Below are positions 35,096-44,017 of a stretch of DNA of 64,000 bases, piece after piece; within the stretch, counting starts at the first letter, position 1; each line of letters begins with the position of its first letter. The stretch is from Corynebacterium kefirresidentii (GTDB lineage Bacteria; Actinomycetota; Actinomycetes; Mycobacteriales; Mycobacteriaceae), in NCBI GenBank assembly GCA_002154655.1, contig NGUZ01000003.1, positions 62,001 through 126,000 on the forward strand, in the 5' to 3' direction. Both the position numbers and the translations under genes were made by a program. Below the pieces are notes generated by a model that was given only the letters and a program-made list of their open reading frames with translations, was not told where the DNA came from and ran no database searches.

Positions 35096-37033
35096 TTAAC
35101 CCTCATCCTTGTCCTCAGGCACAGGGGAGATAAATTCGCCATTCTTGATAGAAGGATCATTGTCCACGTACTCGCCTGTCTCGTAGTCATAGCCCACAGC
35201 GTGGCCTTCCTCGTCCGTGCGCGCGTACCAATCGGTCACCTCTGCTGCAGTGGAGTTGAAGTGCGCGCCCGTTGCATAGTCCCCCTCCGTCGGTTCAATG
35301 GACAAGGCAAAGTTATCACCATAATCGCGCACGCCACGCACAATCGCATTAGAAACCGCCTCATCCTCGTAGAAGTGACGGATAGAGATTGGATCATGGC
35401 GCAGCTCGCGCACCAGCGCGATACACATAAGCACAATGATGACCGCAAATGGCAGAGAGGTAATCGTAATAAGGTTCTGCAGGCCCTGCAGCGCATTGCG
35501 TCCGCCAGCGAGCAAAATGACCACGGCGATGCCGGCCATGCACACCACCCAAAAGACGGTAACAATAGGGTTTGGCTTGGGGTTACCCCGCTGCGTGAGC
35601 TGCGAGTTCACAATGGATGCGGAGTCCGCCGTGGTAATGAAGAAGACAACCAGCATGAGAATGACAATGGGTGCCATCCACTCAGCACCTGGGAAATGGT
35701 CCAGGACCTTAAAGAAGATATCTTCTGCCGCCGGCATAGAGTCAATGGTGCCGTCCGGGGCGATATCGCCATCGCGGCGCTGCAGCCAAATGGTGGTGCC
35801 ACCAAGGACGGTAAAGGCAGCAACAATGATGGCCGATGGAATAAGCAACACGCCAAGCACGAATTGGCGGATGGTACGCCCGCGCGAAATCTTGGCTACG
35901 AAAACACCCACAAATGGTGACCACGATACCCACCAAGCCCAGTAGAAGGTGGTCCATGAGGAGAGGAATTCCACCATATCTTCGCCTTCGCCCATATTGG
36001 CAGAGAGCATCTGCGGCATTTCATCGAGATACTCAATCACCACTGCCGGCAACATGTTGATCAAGAAAGCGGTGGGACCTACCACGAAGAAGAACAGCGC
36101 CAGCGCAAGCGCTAGCACAAGGTTGATATTTGAGAGCCAACGAATGCCCTTAGCCACGCCCGAAACGGCCGAAAAAATCGTGCCGATAGACAGCACCACG
36201 ATAATGACCAGCGCCGCAGTATTGCCGGTGGTGGACCAGCCGCTAACCAATTCCACGCCGCGGCCGATCTGCAGCGCACCAATGCCCAAGGTCGCGGCGG
36301 TACCAAAGAGCGTGGCAATAATGGCCAGGCCGTCGATGATGCGCGCCGGCAGGGAATCTGTAGAGCGATTGCCAAAAAGCGGCATCAAAATGGAACTCAT
36401 CAGGGGAACGCGGCCGCGGCGGAAAGACACATAGGCCACGCACAAGCCCACGATGGCATAGATTGCCCAAGCATTAAATCCCCAGTGCATGGCGGCCTGA
36501 GCCATTGCCCCAAGCACGGCTTCATCGCTAGCTGCCTCGTACGCGCCTGGCCGCGGCGAAAGGTAGTAGCTCAGCGGTTCGAAGGGTCCGAAGAAGATAA
36601 TGCCGATACCAATGCCGGCACCAAAGAGCATCGCAGCCCAGCTCACCGTGGAAAACTCTGGCTTCTCCCCATCGAGCCCCAGTGGAATCTTGCCGTACTT
36701 GGAAAAGGCCAAGATGAGGAGCAAAAACATCAGGAACGTAGCCAAGGCAGTAAAAATCCAACCCAAGTTGCGCATTACCCAATCCAGCGCGGCCGAAGAG
36801 GCATCAAAGACTTGCTCGGGCGCAACCACACCCCAAATGACGAAGGCCATGACTAGGCCGCCGACCGCCACGAGGATCGGCTTATCCACTCCATATTTAA
36901 CCTTCTGATCCTCAATGGAAACGCCCGGCACCAGCGCAGGGTGGATATTATGCGGGTACATAATGTCTTTGAGAATGCGCTTGGCGTTGCGGGTGCGTTT
37001 TTTACTTTCTTCCGAGCTATTTACCCCGCGCAC
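35096..37033 (-). CDS. BCCT-family transporter (glycine betaine/choline/carnitine type)
   Basis: 645-residue sodium-coupled osmolyte importer with 12 membrane helices. The BCCT signature SSWTTFYWAWWVSWSPFVG is intact, with the Trp cluster that binds trimethylammonium in BetP; the sodium-site segment MLFGAGIGIGIIFFG is present. Both cytoplasmic tails are long; the C-terminal tail is acidic (about 100 residues), a region that senses osmotic state in BetP. It is nearest to the LcoP/EctP type by length, but substrate is not decided. The listed start is GTG 37033; see the finding on an ATC codon at 37066 behind AGGAG. Confidence 0.9.
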   Translation of the reverse strand: MRGVNSSEESKKRTRNAKRILKDIMYPHNIHPALVPGVSIEDQKVKYGVDKPILVAVGGLVMAFVIWGVVAPEQVFDASSAALDWVMRNLGWIFTALATFLMFLLLILAFSKYGKIPLGLDGEKPEFSTVSWAAMLFGAGIGIGIIFFGPFEPLSYYLSPRPGAYEAASDEAVLGAMAQAAMHWGFNAWAIYAIVGLCVAYVSFRRGRVPLMSSILMPLFGNRSTDSLPARIIDGLAIIATLFGTAATLGIGALQIGRGVELVSGWSTTGNTAALVIIVVLSIGTIFSAVSGVAKGIRWLSNINLVLALALALFFFVVGPTAFLINMLPAVVIEYLDEMPQMLSANMGEGEDMVEFLSSWTTFYWAWWVSWSPFVGVFVAKISRGRTIRQFVLGVLLIPSAIIVAAFTVLGGTTIWLQRRDGDIAPDGTIDSMPAAEDIFFKVLDHFPGAEWMAPIVILMLVVFFITTADSASIVNSQLTQRGNPKPNPIVTVFWVVCMAGIAVVILLAGGRNALQGLQNLITITSLPFAVIIVLMCIALVRELRHDPISIRHFYEDEAVSNAIVRGVRDYGDNFALSIEPTEGDYATGAHFNSTAAEVTDWYARTDEEGHAVGYDYETGEYVDNDPSIKNGEFISPVPEDKDEG

Positions 37034-37224
37034 AGGGCGGGATGAAGAAGACGGTGAAGAAGAGATGGTTCTACTCCTATTCTATTTTCAGGCGTCACTT
37101 TGAAAGAGATGTCTACACATTAATAAAAACTCGCTGGATATAAAGCTGGCGTCAGCCTTACCCCCATATGCGTAAAATAGGTCCAGCATTGTTTACCGGC
37201 CTTTAACCTTGGGAGTGACTTTCT

Positions 37225-38316
37225 ATGGCGCTTTACCCGCTCGCGACTAGTTACTTCGGCGTGGAGCATGTCGCAGTCCTTGAGCACCCCGTGCTGGGCA
37301 CCGCGTTGAGTATCCCCGGCGTGTCCGAGCATGCAGCGCTTGTCGATGTCTCCCTAGAGCCCGATACCTACACCAACGGCTGGCGCATCCGCTCAGACTT
37401 CGGCTTCTTAGGTTTTTTGGACGAAGTCGAAGCCGCGGAGTACCCCGCCCTAGAGCGTTTGAAAAACTCATTTGCCCAGCCACAGACTATTGCCACAGTG
37501 GAAGTAGTTGACGGCGAGGTGGAGATTGCCGTGTCCCTTGGCTTGTGGCCGTGGATGGTTCCGGTCAATGACCAGCCCCAAGGAACCGCGCTGCTTGCCG
37601 GAGGACGAGGCGTGCTTATCGACGTCGCCGCCGGCGACCTTTCCTCACCCCAGCTTCAGTGCATGGGTACGCAACAATTCTTCGTTACCCTGGAAGACCT
37701 TTCCGGTACGGCTGTGGCTACCTGCGACGATATGGTTCTCGGCCCCTGCGGCGATATCGCCTCGCTGCCTGGTCTGCGTGCCGCATTCGAGGCTGCTAGT
37801 GCCTCCGGAGCGGGGCTGTCCGCCCGTGCCTACACGAGCCACGGCATGCTTGCAGTCGATATCCCCGCCGATACCGCCACCACCGAGGAAATCTTCTCCC
37901 CCGCCGTCCCACCATTGCGCGTGCCTGCTCCCCAACCTGCGATTCCTGCCGCCGCGCCCGCATCCATGCCCACGCCGCCCGAAGTCTGGGATCACACAGT
38001 ATCCGGCGAGACCATCGTCACTGCACTTCCCACGGGCTCGCGTCGTCCGCAAGGACCGCACGCGCAGCCAGCCGCACCCGCTGCGCCTTCCCAGCCAGCT
38101 TCGCTACAACAAACTGCTCACTCGGCCACGCCGCCTAAAGCCAGCGCCAAGCTTGCAGATTTGGTCTCCTCTGTCCCAGGCGAGCAGAGTTTTAGTTGGC
38201 GCGTGCTCCCGGTAGCCGAGGAACCAGGCCGTTATTCTTCCGAATCCGCGCGCGTGCGGGCTCGGCGCGTAGCACGCGAGACTTCCCACCACCGCGGAGG
38301 AAACCACCGCAAATAG
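37225..38316 (+). CDS. Hypothetical protein with proline/alanine-rich linker
   Basis: 363 residues, no signal peptide and no membrane segment. Residues 1 to about 220 look like a folded, beta-rich domain (LYPLATSYFGVEHVAVLEHP; WRIRSDFGFLGFLDEVEAAEYPALERL; SLGLWPWMVPVNDQPQGTALLAGG). Residues about 225-310 are Pro/Ala-rich and disordered. The end is basic (RVRARRVARETSHHRGGNHRK), so it may bind nucleic acid or membrane lipids. A GGGAG precedes the ATG by 8 nt. I recognise no family. It lies alone between the BCCT gene and selB. Confidence 0.72.
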   Translation: MALYPLATSYFGVEHVAVLEHPVLGTALSIPGVSEHAALVDVSLEPDTYTNGWRIRSDFGFLGFLDEVEAAEYPALERLKNSFAQPQTIATVEVVDGEVEIAVSLGLWPWMVPVNDQPQGTALLAGGRGVLIDVAAGDLSSPQLQCMGTQQFFVTLEDLSGTAVATCDDMVLGPCGDIASLPGLRAAFEAASASGAGLSARAYTSHGMLAVDIPADTATTEEIFSPAVPPLRVPAPQPAIPAAAPASMPTPPEVWDHTVSGETIVTALPTGSRRPQGPHAQPAAPAAPSQPASLQQTAHSATPPKASAKLADLVSSVPGEQSFSWRVLPVAEEPGRYSSESARVRARRVARETSHHRGGNHRK

Positions 38317-38342
38317 CTACCGGCCCCGCCAAAGTGTCCTTG

Positions 38343-40115
38343 CTAGCGCAAGGTTCTGCAGCCTCCCTCCCCGCGGCGAGTAATCCGCTGGGCATCTAAA
38401 TATTCCAGGAGCGGAATGGCTACCCGTCGCGTCGTCCCCAAGGCCCGGCGGGCAGCAGAAAGCGTGAAGGGCTGTTCCAGCTCGGCCAAGTGCCGGCGCG
38501 CTTCCTCTGGCGCCGAGGGCAAAAGCACAATGCCGTGCTGAAGACGCAACAGGCGCCCAGCGCGCTCAGCGGCAGCAAGCTCCTTGGTACCCAGGCCCAG
38601 CTCCGCTAAATCATCTGCCTCCGGTGCCGCAAAAGGTGCTGCTTTAAGTCTCTCCTCGATAGCAGCAATGCCCTGCTCAGCCGCGCCGAGCTCCACCCGT
38701 TGCCCAGGCAAGCGCAGCACTCCCTCACTGCTTTCTGCTTTCGCAGCGGCAATCGCAAGCCCTAGTAATCCTTCATCGCGCAGGCCGAGGGCATCCATGG
38801 CCGCTTTGCGAGGCATTCCCGGTGCCAAGGGATGTGCGGCAGCGTGGGCATGCAGAGCATCGTTGAGTGCTTCCTTCCACCGCGTTACCTGGAAAGCGGC
38901 TATCCACCACTCGCGGAAGGCGATGATGCCTGCGGGTGGCGCGGCAGTATCGAAGCCATCGCGGGCGAGGTCATCCAAGCGGGCGTAGCCGACGCGCCGC
39001 AGATAGGAGGCAGGATCCCTAAATGACTCCTGCGCGCTGAGTTCTTCTGCGCGGCGGCGGGCTGCACCGCGACGGTTAAGCTCCGGCGGGCGGAGATCTA
39101 CTGCTTCTACCCCGGCGACGACGTGGCGGCCGCCGGGGCTGCGGACGACGAAGCGGTCGAGGAGTCGAAGGGGCAGCGGGTGGGCCAAGCTAAGGCGCGC
39201 GAAATCGGGCGAAAGGGGCCGCAAGTGGCCCTCTACCCCGGCGGTACCGGTGTGGACGACGAGGTTATCTGGCAGCCCATCGAGCTCGGCGCCAAAGGTG
39301 CGGCGAATATCGAGGTGCTCCACCAGGCGCCATGCGCCTGGGCTCAGCGCTACGTCGCCGCGGTGTATCTCGGCGGCATCCACGCCCCGCAAGTTGACGG
39401 CCGCGCGGGTGACAGGGCCAAGGGATTCCTGTGCGCGATTTTCGCTGTGCAGTCCCCGAATCTCCACCGTCTTTTCGCCCTCAGCTGTCACCACTTGCAG
39501 GCTATCGCCTACGCGCAAGCTGCCCGCGGCGAGTGTTCCGGTGACCACGGTGCCCGCTCCCTTTACGCTAAACGCACGGTCGACCCACAGGCGCACTGGG
39601 GCTGTCGGATCGGGAGCAGGTACTTCAGCAAGCACATCATCCAGCGCCCGCCGCAGCTCTGCAATGCCTTCGCCGGTAGGGGCGGAGACGGGGATAATGG
39701 GGGCGTCGGCAAGCGGGGTATCTGCCAGCTCCGCACGGATCTCGGCGGTGCGATCCACGGTGGCGCGGTCGCTGCGGGTAAGAGCGATAATGCCATGCTC
39801 TACGCCCAGTGCGCGCAAGGCATCGCGATGATCGGTGGACTGGGCTTGCCACCCCTCATCAGCTGCCACCACGAAAAGGACCACTGGGGCCGGGCCCACG
39901 CCGGCAAGCATATTGCCCAAGAATTTTTCATGGCCAGGCACGTCCACGAAAGCCACATCTGCACCAGAGGGCAAGGTGGTCCAGGCAAATCCTAGGTCAA
40001 TGGTGAGCCCGCGGCGCTTCTCTTCTTCCCACCGGTCCGGGTCCATCTCCGTAAGTGCGCGCACCAAGGTGGACTTGCCATGATCCACGTGGCCGGCGGT
40101 GGCAACGACGTACAC
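38343..40115 (-). CDS. selB: Selenocysteine-specific elongation factor SelB
   Basis: Carries Sec-tRNA to the ribosome at a UGA marked by a SECIS hairpin. The EF-Tu-like GTPase has GHVDHGKSTL, DVPGHEKFLGNML and the G4 motif TRSD. Middle beta-barrel domains follow (RAFSVKGAGTVVTGTL). The last 220 residues are the winged-helix part that in E. coli binds SECIS RNA. 590 residues, near the usual 600. The GTG start touches the selA stop (TAGGTG), so selC-selA-selB form one transcript. Its likely client is the UGA-containing fdhA 5 kb away. Confidence 0.95.
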   Translation of the reverse strand: MYVVATAGHVDHGKSTLVRALTEMDPDRWEEEKRRGLTIDLGFAWTTLPSGADVAFVDVPGHEKFLGNMLAGVGPAPVVLFVVAADEGWQAQSTDHRDALRALGVEHGIIALTRSDRATVDRTAEIRAELADTPLADAPIIPVSAPTGEGIAELRRALDDVLAEVPAPDPTAPVRLWVDRAFSVKGAGTVVTGTLAAGSLRVGDSLQVVTAEGEKTVEIRGLHSENRAQESLGPVTRAAVNLRGVDAAEIHRGDVALSPGAWRLVEHLDIRRTFGAELDGLPDNLVVHTGTAGVEGHLRPLSPDFARLSLAHPLPLRLLDRFVVRSPGGRHVVAGVEAVDLRPPELNRRGAARRRAEELSAQESFRDPASYLRRVGYARLDDLARDGFDTAAPPAGIIAFREWWIAAFQVTRWKEALNDALHAHAAAHPLAPGMPRKAAMDALGLRDEGLLGLAIAAAKAESSEGVLRLPGQRVELGAAEQGIAAIEERLKAAPFAAPEADDLAELGLGTKELAAAERAGRLLRLQHGIVLLPSAPEEARRHLAELEQPFTLSAARRALGTTRRVAIPLLEYLDAQRITRRGEGGCRTLR

Positions 40116-41432
40116 CTAGCCCACCGCCTTAATAGCGGCAATGACCATGGCGTCTTGTTCTGCGGGAACGCAGCGGATATCCACTAAGCAGCTGCCCTGA
40201 TGCACGCGGGCTACCACCGGTGGTTCGTGGTGGCGAAGCGCTTCCGCAAAGTGTTCGGGCAGGCTAACCGCGAAACCAGATAGCGGGTATTCGGGCGCCC
40301 CGCCACCGCCTACGCGGCCATCGTGGGGCACTACGCGCGCACCGACTGCCTCCGCTATCGCTTCCGTGCGTGCGCGATGGGTCTCTCTGGCCAGATGCAA
40401 TGCATCCTGCACCGCATTCGAAGGCGTGGAAATTGCGGCCTCCAAGGCGTTGAGGCGCAGCTTGTCTATACGCACGGCGCGCGCAAGTGGGTGCTTTTTC
40501 ACCGCAGCAATCGCCTCCTTGGTACCGAGCAAAATTCCTGCCTGCGGGCCGCCGAGTAGCTTATCGCCGGAGGCAATGACGATATCGGCGCCGGCGCGCA
40601 GCTGGGCCTGAATATCTGGTTCCTCCGGCAATGCGGGATCATGATTTAGCAAACCAGAACCCAGGTCCACAATGAGCCGCGTATGGTGCTGCGCTGCTAG
40701 GCGGTGCAGCTCATCCACCCCGACTGCAGAAGTAAAGCCCTCAATGCGGAAATTGGAGGGGTGTACCTTCAAAATGGCGCCGGTATTTTCCCCCAGCGCG
40801 CGCTCATAATCGGCCAGATGCGTGCGATTAGTCGCGCCGACCTCCTTGAGGCGCGTGGCCGTAGACTCGATGAGCTCCGGCAAACGAAAGCCCGCACCGA
40901 TCTCAATAAGTTCGCCGCGCGAAATGATGACGTCTTTGCCCGGCGCGAGTGCGGCAGTGGCTAAAAGCAAGGCACTGGCACCGTTATTGACCACGAGGGC
41001 ATCTTCTGCACCGGGACAGGCGGCGAGCAGCGCAGCCGTGGCGCCAGCTCCGCGGCTTTTCGAGCGCTTGCCGGAATCAAGGTCCATTTCCACGTCGGTA
41101 TAAGAGGCGGCGTCATGAAGGGCCTCTACTGCGGCTCCCGGAAGAGGGGCGCGCCCTAAGTTGGTATGGATGATGACGCCGGTGGCGTTGATGACCGGCC
41201 GCAGGGAATGCACCCTCTTCTGCCCCAGGCGCTGCGCAATTTCTGTGGGGATATCGTTGATAGGCAGATCGCCGCGGCGTGCTTGGGCAACCGTGCGCTG
41301 AACAATTGCACGAATGGTGTGCTCGGCAAGTCGCTGTCGCTCGGCTTCTACTTCTGGCAGCTGGAGCAGCTCATCCATGCGGGGAATATTCCGACGGGGA
41401 TCGGGGCGGGCTGCAGGGGTGGGCGTGGGCAC
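40116..41432 (-). CDS. selA: L-seryl-tRNA(Sec) selenium transferase
   Basis: PLP enzyme that converts Ser-tRNA(Sec) to Sec-tRNA(Sec) using selenophosphate. Seen are INATGVIIHTNLGRAPL, VVNNGASALLLA, EVGATNRTHLADYE and the PLP-lysine motif IASGDKLLGGPQAG. I start at GTG 41432 with AAGGAGG 9 nt upstream, giving 438 residues. The open frame continues 34 codons upstream, but that part is the tRNA-Sec gene read in frame and is not protein. It lies 26 bp after selC and is followed at once by selB. Confidence 0.95.
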   Translation of the reverse strand: MPTPTPAARPDPRRNIPRMDELLQLPEVEAERQRLAEHTIRAIVQRTVAQARRGDLPINDIPTEIAQRLGQKRVHSLRPVINATGVIIHTNLGRAPLPGAAVEALHDAASYTDVEMDLDSGKRSKSRGAGATAALLAACPGAEDALVVNNGASALLLATAALAPGKDVIISRGELIEIGAGFRLPELIESTATRLKEVGATNRTHLADYERALGENTGAILKVHPSNFRIEGFTSAVGVDELHRLAAQHHTRLIVDLGSGLLNHDPALPEEPDIQAQLRAGADIVIASGDKLLGGPQAGILLGTKEAIAAVKKHPLARAVRIDKLRLNALEAAISTPSNAVQDALHLARETHRARTEAIAEAVGARVVPHDGRVGGGGAPEYPLSGFAVSLPEHFAEALRHHEPPVVARVHQGSCLVDIRCVPAEQDAMVIAAIKAVG

Positions 41433-41457
41433 TGTGGCATTCCTCCTTGCGCGCGAG

Positions 41458-41552
41458 TGGCGGAGACGGACAGGAATCGAACCTGCCAGACCGAGATGCT
41501 CGGCCTCACCGGTTTTGAAGACCGGGGCGCCCACCAGGACACGTACGCCTCC
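41458..41552 (-). tRNA. selC: tRNA-Sec (anticodon UCA)
   Basis: 95 nt including the encoded CCA. Acceptor strands GGAGGCG and CGTCTCC pair (one G-U), the discriminator is G. The anticodon arm CCGGT-CTTCAAA-ACCGG presents TCA, which reads UGA. A long extra arm (GAGGCCGAGCATCTCGGTC) and T arm CAGG-TTCGATT-CCTG fit the unusual selenocysteine tRNA. It is directly upstream of selA and selB. Confidence 0.96.
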
Positions 41553-41560
41553 GTGTGCTC

Positions 41561-41588
41561 ACCTTACACGCGCATTCCCCGGTGCCAA
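41561..41588 (-). promoter_or_regulatory. Promoter of selC-selA-selB
   Basis: On the minus strand TTGGCA (41588-41583), 16-bp spacer and TAAGGT (41566-41561). The distance of 8 nt from the -10 to the tRNA 5' end places the transcription start at or next to the mature tRNA end. Confidence 0.6.
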
Positions 41589-41719
41589 TACACCTGTCAC
41601 CCGCTACGTCTACCAAGCCCCTCGAAGGCGAAAACTCAGCGCCCTCTGCCCTATCGCCACACGTCGCCACAAGCGGTTTCCCGCCCTAGCTTTGCAGCCA
41701 GATAATCTCTGGAGATGAG

Positions 41720-41725
41720 TAAAAT
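41720..41725 (+). promoter_or_regulatory. -10 element of a leaderless selD transcript
   Basis: TAAAAT ends 6 nt before the selD ATG. No ribosome binding site lies between, so leaderless translation is likely. Confidence 0.5.
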
Positions 41726-41731
41726 GGCGCT

Positions 41732-42715
41732 ATGACCGAAGATATTAAACTCACCTCTTTCGCCGCAGGCGGCGGTTGCGCCTGCAAGATTCCCGCTGGC
41801 CAGCTTGAGTCTGCCGTCGAGGGCCTGATAGGCAAGGCCGACCCTAATGTACTGGTGGGACTAGATGATGGCGATGATGCCGCAGCCGTCAAAATCCAGG
41901 ATGGTCTAGCAGTTATTTCCACCGCGGATTTTTTCACCCCGATGCTCAATGACCCCTACGATTGGGGGCGAGTGGCTGCGGCCAACGCGCTTTCTGATGT
42001 CTATGCCATGGGCGGCACCCCCGTTACCGCCATCAACCTCGTAGGCTGGCCCAATGAAAAGCTCGGACTCGACGTGCTGCGCGAGGTCTTGCGCGGCGGC
42101 ATGGACGTAGCCACCGAAGCCGGCATCTCTGTTACCGGCGGCCATTCCATTACTGCCCCTGAACCGCTCTATGGCATGGCCGCCACCGGTATCGTCGCGC
42201 CCGAAAAGATCATGTGTAACGACGCCGCCGAGCCCGGCTTGCCCATTACCCTCACCAAGCCCATCGGCGTAGGCATCCTCAACAATAAACACAAGGCCAC
42301 CGGCGAGGTATCCCAAGCCGCAGTCGATTCCATGACCACCTTGAACCGCGAGGCCGCCCGTGCCGCGGTGGAGGCGGGCGTGCGTGCGGCCACCGATGTC
42401 ACCGGCTTCGGCCTGCTCGGCCACCTTTATAAGATGTGCCGCGCCTCTGGCATCGCCGCGGAGCTCGACTTTTCCGCAGTGCCCACCATCGACGGCGCGA
42501 AAAAGGCCTTGGCGGAAGGATTCATCCCCGGCGGCTCCCGCCGCAACCTCGACTGGGTACGCCCGCACCTGGAAACCTCCTTGAGCGAGGAAGAGCTGGT
42601 GCTGCTTGCCGACGCCCAAACTTCCGGCGGCCTCCTCCTTATCGGCGAGGTCCCCGGCTACCCCGTCATCGGCCACACCACCGAGCGCACTGGCGATGCT
42701 TATATCAAGGCCTAA
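41732..42715 (+). CDS. selD: Selenide, water dikinase (selenophosphate synthetase), cysteine form
   Basis: Makes selenophosphate from selenide and ATP, the selenium donor for SelA. The active-site loop GGGCACKIP carries Cys16 and Lys19; in many organisms the first position is itself selenocysteine, so this is a Cys-type SelD needing no UGA readthrough. The ATP-binding Asp motif VGLDDGDDAAAV and STADFFTPMLNDPYDWGRVAAANALSDVYAMGG are clear. 327 residues. It is divergent from selC-selA-selB, closing the selenocysteine set. Confidence 0.96.
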   Translation: MTEDIKLTSFAAGGGCACKIPAGQLESAVEGLIGKADPNVLVGLDDGDDAAAVKIQDGLAVISTADFFTPMLNDPYDWGRVAAANALSDVYAMGGTPVTAINLVGWPNEKLGLDVLREVLRGGMDVATEAGISVTGGHSITAPEPLYGMAATGIVAPEKIMCNDAAEPGLPITLTKPIGVGILNNKHKATGEVSQAAVDSMTTLNREAARAAVEAGVRAATDVTGFGLLGHLYKMCRASGIAAELDFSAVPTIDGAKKALAEGFIPGGSRRNLDWVRPHLETSLSEEELVLLADAQTSGGLLLIGEVPGYPVIGHTTERTGDAYIKA

Positions 42716-42725
42716 AATTTCTCCT

Positions 42726-42754
42726 CCCCAGCGCCCCTAGCCGCGCTGGGGTTG
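42726..42754 (+). terminator. Terminator of selD
   Basis: Nine-bp stem CCCCAGCGC / GCGCTGGGG around an 8-nt loop, followed by TTG. It starts 11 bp after the selD stop. T run is short. Confidence 0.65.
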
Positions 42755-42901
42755 ATGGGGTGTGCAACCGAGGGGGCATCGCCAAGCGCATGCTCCCCTC
42801 CCCTTCGGGTCCACCGACCGGCAGTTTTATTGCTCCGCAGCCGAGCAACAACGCAGGGAAGATATCGGCGCGGAACTCGCTCCCGCCCTACGGGAGGTGG
42901 A

Positions 42902-44017
42902 CTAGTCCGGGCTCACTACATCGTGGTCGAGACCCTGCTCGCGCCGGCGCTTTTCCGCCCGGCGCTTTTGCGGCCCGATGGTAGTCTCCGGATTCTTCAC
43001 TGCTTCTAGGCCGGCGTTGAGCACACCAAAGCGGGTGCACGCCGATCCCGCCAACAACGATAGCCCCGCGGCCACCGATACCGCGCGGGACTTTGTGGCC
43101 GCAGCCAGCATGCTCCCCACGCCACCGGCCGCAATGAGGTATTCCGAAGCCTTCATCAGCGTGCCCGGTTTTCCCTCGTGCAGCTCCTCGCGCGGCTCCG
43201 GCTCCATGCCTTCTTCCAAGACCTTGGTCGCCGCTAGATCGCTGGCCGCGGCGGCCATGCCCAACACGCGGGCAGGACCTGCGTGCTCGACCGGAGTCGT
43301 CACCATAGCCATTCCCGATGACGCCGCCGCTGCCGAGGAAACAAAGACATACGGCAGGTGCTTTTTCATGTCATTCCACACCGGGTTCGAGGTATTCGAC
43401 AGCAATACCGCGGTATACCCCGCCAGCGGACCACCGAGCACTCCCGCGACTGCGCCAGCTGGTCCAGCCGCTTTCTGCAGCGCCGTGCGCACGAATTTAG
43501 GCAGGGGCAGCTTATGGCCAGTCGCTGCATCCACTTCCGCTGCGGCCGGCAGCGCGGCCGCGCTCGCGAAGCCCGACAGGATCCACGATCCCAGAGACAT
43601 CGGCGAGGTCACCTTGAAGACGCGGAACATATTCAGCGCGCGCTCCGGGCGGCCCAAATCCAGAATCAAAAAGACTGATCCCGCGGCCGCCGCGCCAAAG
43701 GCAGAAAGGCGCGTGGTACGACGCAGCGGTGCATTGCCGACGGCCTGTGCGCCGGCGGCCAAAAGCCCCGATCCGCCACTGACGCCGCCCAAGAAGAGAT
43801 ACGCACCGATTGGCCATTCCCACGGCGGCGCCTTAACCACTGGCCGGCCGTAGTAGGACGAGAACTCGAAATCCTGCGCCATGCGCTCTTCTTTGGAACC
43901 ATCCTGCGCGCCCGCGCCTGGGCGCTTGCGCTTCTTTTTAGGCTTGGTGCCATCAAATTTCCGGTAGCGATTACGACGCTCCGGCTGCGGCGGGCGGTAC
44001 TCATCAAAGTTGCTCAT
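42902..44017 (-). CDS. NrfD/PsrC-type membrane subunit of formate dehydrogenase
   Basis: Membrane quinone-reducing subunit, 371 residues. After a basic, hydrophilic N-terminus of about 60 residues (RKFDGTKPKKKRKRPG) comes PPWEWPIGAYLFLGGVSGGSGLLAAG, the NrfD start pattern, then about eight or nine helices with GSVFLILDLGRPERALNMFRVF and SPMSLGSWILSGF, both diagnostic. It replaces the cytochrome b subunit of E. coli FdnI. Its ATG overlaps the fdhB stop (ATGA). Confidence 0.9.
   Translation of the reverse strand: MSNFDEYRPPQPERRNRYRKFDGTKPKKKRKRPGAGAQDGSKEERMAQDFEFSSYYGRPVVKAPPWEWPIGAYLFLGGVSGGSGLLAAGAQAVGNAPLRRTTRLSAFGAAAAGSVFLILDLGRPERALNMFRVFKVTSPMSLGSWILSGFASAAALPAAAEVDAATGHKLPLPKFVRTALQKAAGPAGAVAGVLGGPLAGYTAVLLSNTSNPVWNDMKKHLPYVFVSSAAAASSGMAMVTTPVEHAGPARVLGMAAAASDLAATKVLEEGMEPEPREELHEGKPGTLMKASEYLIAAGGVGSMLAAATKSRAVSVAAGLSLLAGSACTRFGVLNAGLEAVKNPETTIGPQKRRAEKRRREQGLDHDVVSPD

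Noticed and set aside
42880..42901. CTCCCG / CGGGAG hairpin as terminator of the FDH operon
   Set aside because: The stem is short and no T run follows on the minus strand; not strong enough to call.
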